DNA of 64,000 nt, from NCBI RefSeq assembly GCF_000247695.1, contig NW_004624776.1, positions 13,663,735 through 13,727,734 on the forward strand. The letters are read 5' to 3'. Below are positions 48,034 to 58,689 of this stretch, in pieces (the first letter of the stretch is position 1; every line of letters starts with the position of its first letter). This DNA is from Heterocephalus glaber. Taxonomy: Eukaryota > Chordata > Mammalia > Rodentia > Bathyergidae. The notes under the pieces are model-generated. The model had not been told where the DNA came from. It saw nothing but the letters and a program-made list of their open reading frames with translations, and made no database searches. The position numbers and the translations under genes were made by a program.

Positions 48034-48155
48034 ATAGAACATCTGAAGGACGTTTTTCATGTTGGCTTCATTAGTCTGCTTTGAACCCTGCTGAGATTAA
48101 TTAAATCAAGCCCCATGCACAAATATCCTAAAACACTCTAACAAGTTATTAAAAC
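48034..48155. repeat. Unrecognised dispersed repeat, copy A
   Basis: Shares with 50987-51105 the ordered blocks tagaacatctgaagga, ttggcttc, ctgctgagattaattaaatc and ttattaaa. I cannot assign it to a known family. The strand is arbitrary. Confidence 0.6.
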
Positions 48156-48500
48156 CGAGTCTACCTAAGACTATAAGATTTGAGTAAGTGACCCACAGCA
48201 TAGTGCTCTAAGAAGGAAACCTGTGATCTAGATTAAGTTCTGCTGGTTTCTAATTTGTTTGGGTGTAGCATCAGTCCTGGTAGTGTGGTCAAATTAATTA
48301 TACAAATGAGAAATATGTGAATTCATACTGTGTTTATGATTTTTTCTTTTTCTATGGAAAAGTTAGATTATGTTTTTGATTGTTTTATTTTGTTGTGGGA
48401 GTAACGGATGTTTACTGTTAGACTGGCCTTAATATATTTACATGTGTATTGCAAATGGAAAGAATTGACTCACTTTATTTGTTCTGCTGCCCAATTACAG

Positions 48501-48562
48501 AGCAAGAATCTACCACTGGGGAAACTTCTGTGTATCCAGCACACAGGCCGCTCAGTATTACG
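48501..48562 (+). other. Candidate 62-bp internal exon
   Basis: A clean acceptor (pyrimidine-rich ttctgctgcccaattacag, with a possible branch site ttgactcac upstream) and a donor (ttacg|gtaaag) bound 62 bp that hold no recognisable repeat. All three forward frames are open across it. The frame that needs one base from the previous exon gives QESTTGETSVYPAHRPLSIT and ends in phase 0. The frame needing two bases would join in phase with the M-S-G-R-R candidate exon. Gene unknown. Confidence 0.3.
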
Positions 48563-49390
48563 GTAAAGACTGGCTTCCATTGTGTGGTCTTAGCCATTAT
48601 CAATGGCCTTATCCAGGGACTGAATAGGGTTTAGAAACACAGGAATGGACCTTGCTTAAATGTTCCATGGATACTTCTGAAATAACATCCCTTCAACCTG
48701 CATTTGAAACAGAGGAGAGGAAGGATATATTAATATCTGCAGGTTTAGTTATAGTCAAAAGGAGTATGTATTTCAATGAGAGAAGTTTAGTTTTAAAAAC
48801 TGGAGGTTAATGAGTAATCCAAAATATGCCAGGAAAAAGAAACATAATATTCTTTAAAATGACTTGTTTTAAGATCAGCCAGGCCTGCTTTCTATCCTTT
48901 ATCTTTCACTTTTCTAAAACAAATCTGAAATCCCCAGAGTGAGCTGCTGGGGTACTCTTACTGAAGAGTGTTCTTGTTTTACCAGGTTGAGCTCATCCCT
49001 GGCAAGTGTCTCACCAGGTGTCCCTGGGCCTCTCTGCCAGAACTGTGAGTTACTGTGCTTCCTAGAAAAGGACAGGTCTCTCCACCCATAATGTCCCCTG
49101 GTCCCTGTTCTTGGCCAGGATCTTTTGAGGGTGGGTTAGTGTGTGATGGAGCCAGAATGGTGTGCTTTGCTTCACCTCAGTGACATGGAACAAGGTTGCC
49201 AGCCACACCTGGCTACCCTGTGAGTCCTCTTCAGAGTTCCTGGTTGCACTGTGCTAATTAAACAGTGGAATTCTGAATGAGAAAAGTAGAAGTTTCTTTG
49301 GAACATTTTATTTTTTCACAATAAATCATGGCACGGTGTAAGAAGACTGCACTGGTGGAATTGATCAGTTGTTTGGCTTATATTTGTACA

Positions 49391-49574
49391 GTCACATATT
49401 CCTTAATGATGAGGATACAAGAACTTCATTGTTATGTGATGGTATTACTTTGCAAACATCACAGAGTGTACTTGCACAAACCTAGATGTCTGTGATGTCA
49501 TTAGATGATATAACCTTATGACACCACCATCATATTGGCAGTTGTTGACTGAAATGTTGTCATGTGGCACATGG
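49391..49574 (+). mobile_element. Tigger/pogo-type MITE fragment
   Basis: It begins gtcacatattccttaatgat and ends tgaaatgttgtcatgtggca, resembling the two termini of a common TA-flanked mammalian MITE family (cores such as cacagagtgtacttgcacaa). Internal sequence is deleted relative to a full-length copy. The exact subfamily cannot be named. Confidence 0.6.
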
Positions 49575-49654
49575 TATACCAGCAGCAGCCTCATGTCTTG
49601 GGTTGATGGAGTCTTTTGATTACACCAGTTACCTTGTCCTTGATTCAATCTTGT

Positions 49655-49920
49655 GTTTTATTTATCATGGCCCTAGAACAATAGGCTATACTATATAGGC
49701 AGTGTATACCATATAGCCTAAGTCAGTGGTGGCAAACTTATGGCATGTGTGCTACAGCGGGCTGTTTGTATCATTGAAAGCTCTGAAAGGTTCACCATAA
49801 CTGGCCTAGGTGCTCAGTGGCTGTACCACTTGAGTTTGTGTGAATATACTCTATGATGTTCCTACAGTGACAAAACCATCTATTGACACATGTATCCCTG
49901 TCATTAAGGGACACATGACT
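49655..49920 (-). mobile_element. Second Tigger-type MITE fragment, host of the hAT insertion
   Basis: The reverse orientation of the preceding family: caataggctatactatatag, then the 80-bp hAT insertion, then gcctaggtgctc, tactctatgatgttcctaca, and the terminus tccctgtcattaagggacac. Removing the hAT and one duplication copy restores continuous family sequence, which fixes the order of events: Tigger first, hAT later. Confidence 0.65.
49724..49803. mobile_element. Short hAT MITE (80 bp) with 8-bp target duplication
   Basis: The left terminus cagtggtggcaaacttatgg and the right terminus (other strand) cagttatggtgaacctttca are inverted repeats of the same type as the 11.5-kb element. It is flanked by gcctaagt (49716-49723) and gcctaggt (49804-49811), an 8-bp duplication with one mismatch, as expected for hAT transposition. 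It interrupts a Tigger-type element whose uninterrupted family sequence, as I recall it, reads atatagcctaggtg at this point. The core of about 35 bp between the ends has no coding potential. Confidence 0.8.
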
Positions 49921-50586
49921 TCATTTCCCAGGGCTGTCCTCACCGACATCAGCTCTGCTTCTGCAAAGCCACCTGAAGGCAGACACCTTCTTCAGGCTCA
50001 GCTCTTGAAATGTCCCCCTTACTCGATCCCTTGGTTCCTGGAGTATGATACTGGGGTGCTGGCCAGGGAAGCACTGGTGTTGACCTTATGCTTCCAAGGC
50101 CCAGTCTCTACGGTAACTCAGGCGATGCTCAGCTCTGTACTACTGCCTTGCTCACCTTATCTTTGAATTTCTGCTGAATGAGAGGAGGGGGAGGAAGAAA
50201 AATCTCTTCTAGAGACTAGAATCTTATGCTTCTTGGGAGTTGGGGTTCAGAAGTGAGAGGGAACAGGTTCAACCAATCCCTGCTCTCCCTTCCCATCCAT
50301 GCTAGTCTGCCTGCATTCCATCAAAATTAGGGAAAACACTCAGGACTCACAGCTTGCTGGATACTTCTTCTGATACAGACTTAATCTTTCAGAAGGAAGG
50401 AAGAATTCTTTCTAATCCTGATTTGTAATATGACCTCTTCAAAGTGCTCATCCTTAATGGGTTCTGACCCAGAAATTTTCAGGCAGTATGCAGAAGCAAG
50501 AATGGTTTAACATTACAAGGTCATATCTTCAGGTTTACCACACTGTAGGCTACAGATGCATACAGGTGGATAGGTCAAACTTTGTG

Positions 50587-50925
50587 TATTAGTCAGCTTT
50601 CCATTACTGTGACAAAATACTTGAGATAAACAACTTTTAAAGAAGAAAGGGTTAATTTAGCTTCAGGGTTCAAAGGTTTCAGTTCTTTGTTGGCTGGCTC
50701 TGATGTTTTGGGATTTGTGGTGAGGCAGTACATGGTGGTGGAGCAAAGTGAGAGAAAGGAGGAGCCAGGGTCCCAGTATCTCCTGCTAGGACACATCTGC
50801 TGTGGCCTACTTTCTACTAACCCCGTCTCCTAAAGGTTCCATTCCCACCCCCAGTAGCACCACATGCTGGTGACCATGCCATTAACCCATGGCCTTGGGG
50901 TGACCCTTACACAGTATCCCTTATA
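50587..50925 (-). mobile_element. MaLR solo LTR
   Basis: Antisense: tattagtcagctttccatta, ctgtgacaaaatacttgaga, gtaccacatgctgg-like distal sequence. Nearly identical in layout to the copies at 14.7 and 34.2 kb. Confidence 0.8.
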
Positions 50926-50986
50926 TTACTGGAGTCACTGCCTACGTGTATCTGATTGGGTGGCAGAATTCTTTACATTTCCATAC

Positions 50987-51105
50987 TAGAACATCTGAAG
51001 GAAGTTTATCACATTGGCTTCCTGGGGGCTCTTTTTAAGCCTGCTGAGATTAATTAAATCAAAACTCATGAAGCACTTATTCTAAAGCACAGCAGCTTAT
51101 TAAAT
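50987..51105. repeat. Unrecognised dispersed repeat, copy B
   Basis: The same orientation and block order as copy A, with scattered substitutions over about 115 bp and no clear similarity outside. It starts about 65 bp after the end of a MaLR LTR. Confidence 0.6.
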
Positions 51106-51689
51106 TTATATGCATGTTGGACCACTGATTTGAATCCTTCAAGTAGATGATTACATTTGATGTCCTAGTATAGGAGTTTAATATCCTTTTAAAATTTTTG
51201 TGGGTGGAGACTATTAGTCTCTTTCAGGTTTTCTTCTATTCTGAGATGATGAATCTCTCAGGGAAGGAGGAGCTGCCTGTCTTAACTAGGACACCTCTAT
51301 TTTCTAGGCTTCCCTGGAAAGTTGTCTCTGTAACATCTTCCTCTCCACACAGTGCCTCTCTATTGTCCTTAGGTTGGGGCTTTTGAGGAACACTTTGTGT
51401 CAATGGGGACACTTTTCTTCTGAGATGAAGATAGTGGATATCTGTGCAGCTCAGTCTGGGCTAAAAAGATCTTATGAATGGAGACTGTTTCAGCACAAGG
51501 GTTCCTGGGCCCTTGTCACCCTGAACTAGGACAGCCATCCTCTCTGGGTGCACTTCCAGGTCAGCACAAAAGTTCTAGAATGCACTTTAGTCATTATTGA
51601 GAGAGGGTTAAAGTAAATAAAAACAACTTTCCAAAGTGAATGTTGGTATTACTGCTCTTTCTGAGTAGAAGAGGGTCCATTCATGTAGT

Positions 51690-51775
51690 TTGTTTGTTAT
51701 TTGGTGCTTGGGATGGAACCCAGGGCCTCATACATGCCAGCCAAATGCTTACCACTGAGTTATACCCCCAACTGC
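51690..51775 (-). mobile_element. ID-like SINE, minus strand
   Basis: ggtgcttgggatggaaccca, gggcctcatacatgccagcc, accactgagttatacccc. Confidence 0.7.
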
Positions 51776-51960
51776 AATGATGCGATTGCTTTAAAGAGTA
51801 CTGGATTGTCCAGTGACCAGTATTACACACGCATCCTTATCCTCTTTCTTGTACAAACTCATCACTGCAGGATCCATAAAGATTTAGTGTGGGGCACATT
51901 TCTTGTGAAATTTTAGATGGAAAGATAACTTTCCCATTGGGCAGGTCCTGCAGCTTTTGC

Positions 51961-52027
51961 CTTATGAGAGTTTTAGAAGCCCCCCCCCCCCCCCGCCTTT
52001 TTGTAGTCCTTATGAGAGGTTTAGAAG
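51961..52027. repeat. 19-bp direct repeat around a C15 run
   Basis: cttatgagagttttagaag (51961-51979) and cttatgagaggtttagaag (52009-52027) flank a run of 15 C (51980-51994) and gcctttttgtagtc. Confidence 0.75.
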
Positions 52028-52034
52028 TCACTCT

Positions 52035-52163
52035 TTTTTTTTTAATGTAGTCCAGGCTGGCCTTGTACTCACTGTGTACCCCAGACTAGTCTTGAACTCA
52101 TGGCGATCCTCCTGCCTCAGCTTCCCAAATGCTAGGATTATAGGCATGCACCACCACCCCAAG
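52035..52163 (-). mobile_element. B1-type SINE, minus strand
   Basis: T-rich tail, gtccaggctggccttgtact, agactagtcttgaactcatg, ctcctgcctcagcttcccaa, gcatgcaccaccacccc. Confidence 0.8.
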
Positions 52164-52423
52164 CCCAGAACATACCCCTAACTGATAATCGGATCTGGGC
52201 AACCTTAGACCCCAAAAGAGATTGCTCTTTGCTATCAGATTAAGAACATGCTTGGAAAATATTGCCCATTGGCTGGTGAAGGAAGATGTTGAGGTAGTGA
52301 CCCTCATGTCAGAACCTGCAGGACAGATCTGACAGCAACTGCTGCTTCTATGTGGAAGGTGGGCAAGCAGAATCCATGGTAAGGTTTGACGTCACCAAAT
52401 GTCTTGTATGTGATTCTATAGCT

Positions 52424-52740
52424 ACAGTATAACCTCCCCCCACACACAATGGTTTCACATGCCAATTTTAGGTACCTGCAGTCAACTTCTGAAAATATAA
52501 AATGGAAACTTCCAGAAATAAATAATTTATATGTTGTAGATAACTCTTATAATAGTATGTTGTTATAATTGTTTTAGTTTATTATGGTTGTTGTTACTCT
52601 CAGGCCTAATTTATAAGTTAAACTTTATCATAGGCATGCACGCATAGGAAAAAGACAGTATGTATGGAGTTCAGGACTATGTGCAATGTCAGGTATCCAC
52701 TGGTGTCACAGAACATACCTCCTATGGATAATGGTAACCA
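52424..52740 (-). mobile_element. Tigger/MER2-like MITE
   Basis: Shows gtttcacatgccaattttag near one end, tggaaacttccagaaataaa and taatttataagttaaacttt inside, and ggtatccactggtgtcacag with tcctatggataatgg at the other end, the same layout as the copy at 27 kb but shorter and more decayed. Confidence 0.6.
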
Positions 52741-53759
52741 GGACTGCTGAACAAGAGCTACATCCTTCTTCCCTCCCACAGTGTGGTACAGATGACAGTG
52801 GGATATTACAAGGAATGATGGATGAATGGTTTCAAAGGAAATGCTCTAGAGGACCGGTAATTATAAACAGCCTCATGGGAGGTGTCCGTCTGTGTTTGCT
52901 GGTGGATGACTGAATGATCTATGCTGTAACTCAGAGTCCTACATTTGTCTTTGGTTTTCTTACTGAACCTGCATTTCAGTGGTAAGGTTTGGATATTCAG
53001 GAAGAGAGCTCTGTAAAATAATTTTAACTTCTAGATTAAAGGCATACTCCAGTCTGATTGTTGTCTGAAAGGCAAAGCTATGATGTATAGACTGTTTTTA
53101 TTAGATAGAGTAAGGTTGGTAAAAGTCAGCATCTGAAACAGAAGAGACAAGAGTTAGCAGAAGAAGAAAGTAGAGATCAAAAGTTAAGGCAGTTTGTAAT
53201 TGTACCCATGAAGAGCTCAAAACCCTTGTATATTAATATTTTAAATTAAACATTTGCTAAGGAAAAATTTGAGATGAGTTAAATTTAACAAAATTTATTA
53301 GATTAAGGAAAGTTTCTAGAATGAACAGCATGCTGGGCTGCAATTGATTCAAAATGCTCCACCCTACCACACATGCAGGTTGTATTTATAGCCTGAGAAA
53401 AGGAAGTGACGTGCAGGAACAAACTGATTGGTGGCAGTCAGTGATTGATTTGTATGGGCCTGGCATGATGAGGCATTTGCCTTACATAGATGGTCTGATC
53501 ATTTGGCAACCTGTGGTTGACAGGAGCTCAGCCTGCTGTGATGGCTGAGACTCAGCTGCTATAAGAAAATACTCTTCAAATTAGTTTCCTTTTGTTTATA
53601 TATTAAGTTAGGTTGCAGTTTCCTACACTAGAGGCAGCCCATGGCCAAATTTTATCCCTCAAATGTGGAAGGAGACTTAGACTCAACTTATTAACCTTTT
53701 TTTTTCTTTTTAAATCCTTCAGAGAGATTACTTAATTTGCCCCATGATAATGTCTTGCA

Positions 53760-54237
53760 AAAACTATAATACAGTAGGCCAACCAGGATTTTGACATTGA
53801 CAGTCAAGATACAGAACATTTACATTACTACAAGGATCCCCCATTTTGTCCTTATAGAGTCATATCCACTTGCTTCTTGCCACCACTCTTTCTTTTACCT
53901 TGGCACCCATTAATTTCCTCTCTATATAATTTTGTTATTTCAAAAATGTTATAAATTTGGAATGTTTGGGATTGACTTTTTTCACTTCACATCAATCATC
54001 CTCTGAAGAGACTAATCCCTTTTCAGATCTGTGCCTTGTAAATATGTTCCTTAACCCTATAGCTTGTCTCTTTAGACCCTTTACAGAATCGTTTACAGTT
54101 TTGCATTTTGATCAGGTCCAGTTTATCAAGTTTTCCTTTTATAGATCATGTTTGTGATGAAAAGTGTAAGAACCTTCCCAGGTCTAGTTCTCGAAGATTT
54201 TCTAAATATCTGTTTTCTAAAAGATTTAGGGTTTTAT
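53760..54237 (-). mobile_element. Old antisense L1, left part
   Basis: Antisense L1M-like 3' sequence (cagtcaagatacagaacatt, atatccacttgcttcttgcc) running into antisense ORF2-end sequence (tttagggttttat) that is resumed at 56242 after the younger L1. The exact junction between 3' UTR and ORF2-type sequence is not resolved. Confidence 0.6.
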
Positions 54238-56235
54238 TAGCCAGAGCAATTAGACAAGAGAAATAAAAGGAATAAGGATAGGAAAGGAAAAAGTTAAATT
54301 ATCATTATTTGCAGATGACATGATATACTTTACATAGAAGATCCCAAGAACTACCAAAAGACCTTTAGGTTTGATAACCAAATTCAGTGGTGTAGCTCGA
54401 TACAAAGTCAGCACTCAAAAGTCAGTAGTCTTCCTGTACACAATAACAGACTCATGGGGAGAGAAATCAGAGAAACAATCCCTTTCACAATAGCATCCAA
54501 AAAAATGAAATACGTAGGAATCGGTCTAACAAAGGAAGTAAAAGACCTCCACATTGAAAACTACAGTACTCTGAAAAAGGAGATTGAAGACAATGTAAAA
54601 AAATGAAAACATATCCTTTGTTCTTGAATAAGAAGAACCAATATAGTGAAAATTGCCATACTTCCAAAGTTTTTATACAGATTCAATGCAATCCCAATCA
54701 AAATCTCAACAGAATATCTCACAGGATTAGAAAAAACAATCCTAAAGTTCATTTGGAACCAGAAGAGACCTAGAATAGCAAAGGTAATTATAGGCAACAA
54801 AGGCAAAGCTGGGGGTATCACAATCCCTGCCTTTAAATTATACTACAAAACTATGGTTATAAAAATAGCATGGTACTGGCAAAAGAACAGACCTGAGTAT
54901 CAATGGAACAGACTAGAGGATGCAGAAACAACTCCAGACATACTCAACCACCTTATCTTTGACAAAGAAGCCAAACACCTTCACTGGAAGAAAGATAGCC
55001 TCTTCAATAAATGGTTCTGGAAAAACTGCCTTTCCATGTGCCAAAGATTGAAACTAGACCCGTATCTTTCACCACAAACTAACCTAAAATCAAAATGGAT
55101 CAAAGACCTAAATATTAAAACAGAAACACTAAATCTGCTGGAAAAGAGTATAGGTAGAATGCTTGCGAACTTAGGAGTAGGCAAAGACTTCATGAACAAA
55201 ACCCAAACCACAGAAGAAATACTACAAAGAATCAACAACTGGGACCTCATCTTATTAAAAAGCTTTTGCACAGCAAGAGAAACCACCAACAGAGTGAAGA
55301 GACAATCCACAGAATGGGAATTTTTTTTTTTACCAGCTATTTACATAAAGCACTATTATCTAGAACATATAAAGACTTGAAAAAATCAGTCCACCCAAAT
55401 TTTTTAGACCCAGTGCAAAAATGGGGATCTGAAATAAAGTAACACTTCTCAGATGAAGAATTGGAAATGGCAAATAAATATATGAAAAATATTCAACATC
55501 ACTGGTCATTCATGAAATGCAAATTAAAACAATGCTGAGATTCCATCTCACTCCAGAAAGAATAACTTCTATCAACAAATAGCAAATGCTGGCAGGGCTG
55601 TGGGGAAAGAGGAACCCTTCTCCACTGCTGGTGGGAGTGTAGACTGGTGCAACCACTGTGGAAATCAGTGTGGAGATTTCTCAAAGAAGTGAAACTAGAG
55701 GTTCCATTTGACCCAGCTATTCCCCTTCTTGGTATCTTTCCAAATTAAAAGCATTATACCACAGTGATATATGCACACCCATGTTTATAGCAGCCCAGTT
55801 TGTAATAGTTACATCTTGGAAACAGCCCAAATGCCCATCAACTGGTGAATGGATAAAGAAGATGTGGTTTTTTAAATACAATGGAGGTTTTATACAATGT
55901 GGTTTTTTATACTACTCTGAAATAAAGAAGAATGAGCTTCATTTATAGCTAAATGGATGGACCTTGAGGCCATACTCTTAAGTGAAATAAATTGGGCACA
56001 CATGCTTAAATACCACATTGTTTCTCTGGTGTTAGAAACCAAAAGTGGAAATAAGGACTGAAATGTACAATGGGTGTTGGGAAATGGGAAGAAAGTGTTC
56101 AAATGGGAAGGAGAACAAGGGAGGAGGGAGGGAGAAAGGAAGGGAGGGACAAGAAAAAAGTGAAATAGGACAAAATGGAAACAAAGCTTTAGTACATGGA
56201 GGATGGAGTAAAATAAAATTTTATTTTTAAAAACA
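54238..56235 (+). mobile_element. 5'-truncated L1 inserted into an older L1
   Basis: About 2 kb of sense-strand L1: the end of the ORF2 reverse transcriptase region, the ORF2 C-terminus, and a 3' UTR ending in gtggaaataaggactgaaat, a G-rich tract and an A/T-rich tail. A short repeat ttttat at 54232-54237 and 56236-56241 may be the target duplication. Flanking sequence on both sides belongs to one antisense L1 that reads through when this insert is removed. Confidence 0.85.
54290..55380 (+). pseudogene. L1 ORF2 C-terminal remnant (broken)
   Basis: The conserved reverse-transcriptase motif FADDM is encoded at 54308-54322. That frame hits a TAG at 54335 and the similarity continues in another frame, so there is an indel near 54326-54331. 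From 54646 a 244-residue open stretch follows the ORF2 C-terminal region: start [20 protein letters not shown], then [25 protein letters not shown] and the W-rich DPYLSP region, ending in a [17 protein letters not shown] segment. The T run at 55320-55331 is a likely slippage site, and a TGA closes the frame. No endonuclease domain and no ORF1 are present, so it cannot function. Confidence 0.85.
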
Positions 56236-56241
56236 TTTTAT

Positions 56242-58510
56242 GGTTTCACATTTTAATGTAAATCCATGATATCCATTCAAGTTAATTTTTACATAAGGTA
56301 TGAGGCCCTATGTATGTCCAATTGTTCTAACACCATTTGTTTAAAAAGCTGCTCCTCCCACATTCAGTTGTTTTTGCTACTTTGTCATAAATCAGTTTGT
56401 CTTGTTATTTGTTCCCGTTTTCTTTGTTCTGTTCCACTGATGTATGGGTTTATGTCAGCCAGTATCACATTCTTGATTACCATAGCTTATAAAAATCTTA
56501 AAATTAGGTACACTGATTCTTCCCATTTTATTCTTGGTTTTTTTTTTTAAATTAGCTATCCTGCCTTTCTTCCCTTTTTATATAAATGCAAGAGCAACCT
56601 CTATGGTTACAAAAAAAAATCTTGCTGGGCTGGGATAGGAATTTGGGGGTAGTATTGACATCTTTACTATCTTGAGTTTTCCAATCAACGAACACAGTAT
56701 TGTCTCTTCATTTATTTTGATTTTCTTTGGTTTCTTTCACCAACATTGTGTAATTTTCAGCATAAAATTCCTGTACATATTGTGTTAGATTTACACCTAA
56801 ATATTTAATTTTTTGAGTAGTTTTAAATGGTGTGAAGGTTTAGTTTAGGTGTTCACATATTCATTGCTAGCATATAGAAATATAATTTTTTTTGGTTTAA
56901 GTTATATTCTGCCATCTTGTAGAGTTCACTCATTGATAGATTTCATTTATAAATTTTCTATTTTCTATAGAGGCAATCATGTTATTTTCAAGTTGGGATA
57001 GTTCTCTTTCTTCCTTTCTAATTCATATACCTTCTCTTCCTTTTTCTTGGCTTATTGACTGGCTATAGCATCCTATCTTTCACTGTTACATGTACTGTAA
57101 CCTGTAAGATTTTTTTTGTAGGTGCTCTCCCTGAGTTGAGGCAGTTCTACTCTTGTTTTCCTGTCGATTATTTTTTTTTTTTTTGAGGGGGAGCAGTATG
57201 AAGAATGGGTGTTGCATTTTATCAAATTCTTTTTCTGTATGAATTTATAGAACCATATGACTTTTCTCATTTAGCTTGGTAATAATAGATTATATTGATT
57301 AATTTTCAAATACTGAACTAATCTTGGGTCTCTGGAGTAAATCCAAATGGAATGAGTTCCATTTGGCCATGTGCATTGTAATTATTTTTATATATTGAAT
57401 TATATTCTATTTTATTGAGCATTTTTGTGTTGATATTCTTGAGTGATAGTGATCTGTAGTTTTCTTTTGGGTATTATTTTAAATCTGGTTTTGGCATCAG
57501 GGTATTAACAAGATTTATAAAATGAATTAGAAAGTGTTCCTTCCTCCTCTGTTTTCTGGAAGAGACACAGAGAATAGTTGTTAATTTTTATTTAAACATT
57601 TGATAGAATTCTAGGGTGAACTATCTGGGCTAGTATTGAAACTACAAATTCAACTTCCTTTATGGTTAAAAGCTGTTGCAGTTATGTATTTCATTGTGTG
57701 AAATATGGTGCCTTGTGTTTTTTGAGGATGTGATGCATTTTGTTGAAGTTGTCTAACAGATGTGTATAGAGCTGTTCATAGTATTCTCTTATTATCATCT
57801 TATGTCTGCAGGTTCTGTAGTAACTTTTTGGTATCTTATATCTTCCGTGTTTTTTTCTTTGTTAGTTTTGCTAGAAGTTTGTCAGTTTTATTGATCTTTT
57901 CAATGAATAACTGTATCATTAATTTTTTCTATTATTTTGTTTTAAATTTCTTTTATATCTGCTTTTACCCTAATTATTTCTTCTTTCTGCTTGCTTTAAG
58001 TTTAATCTCTTTTTAGGTACTTGAAGTAGGAGTTTCGATTATTGTTGAGATGTTTCTTATATGCATTTGGGATATAAATTTCCTGTACAATACTGATTTA
58101 GCTTTGTCCCTCAAATTTTGATATATTACATCTTCATTTTCATTCAATTAAATGTATTTTTAGAAGCTTCTCTTTAGACTTACTCTTTGACTTGTGGATA
58201 TTTAGAAGTGTGTTGTTTCATTTCTAAGCCTTTGGAGATTTTTCTGTTGTCTCTGTGTTGTTAATTTCTACTTTAGTTTCATTATGATCAGAGAGCCCAT
58301 TCTATATGACTTAATTTCTCTTAATTATTTTGAGATTTGTTTTATGGCCAAGGACGTTGTCTGTCTAGATACATGCTCCATGGGCATTTTAAAAGAATGT
58401 ATTATTTTTTTATTGTGTGATGGTGTGTTCTATAACTTGCTAATCATACTGATTGATGGTATCAATCTTCTAATGTGTGTTAGTGTAATGATATTGTTGG
58501 TGGTATTTGT
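56242..58510 (-). mobile_element. Old antisense L1, right part
   Basis: Continues the antisense L1 after the nested insert: ttcaagttaatttttacata, tctgttccactgatgtatgg, cttgattaccatagcttata, then a long T-rich antisense ORF2 region (for example tttattgatcttttcaatga). No long open frame survives. Confidence 0.75.
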
Positions 58511-58639
58511 TTTTCTTTTTTTCTGCCTCAGGAGAAGGGAGGTAAACAGCAGAGAATTTAAAGTCATATTGTCTAGCAAAAATAAGAGAGACTAAAATGC
58601 TAGGTTGCCAGTTTAGGACAACTTTACATTCTTTTCTCT

Positions 58640-58685
58640 GTTTTTGTACTGGGGATCGAACTCACGACCTTGCACTTGCAAGAAA
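58640..58685 (-). mobile_element. Truncated ID SINE, minus strand
   Basis: gtactggggatcgaactcac gives the antisense B-box side and cttgcacttgcaag the middle; the A-box half is missing. Confidence 0.7.
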
Positions 58686-58689
58686 ACTT

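Noticed and set aside
48986..49044. Second exon-like segment (ttgttttaccag … aact|gtgagt)
   Set aside because: Open in the phase left by the 48501 candidate, but the encoded VELIPGKCLTRCPWASLPEL is not protein-like and the pyrimidine tract is short; not enough to call.
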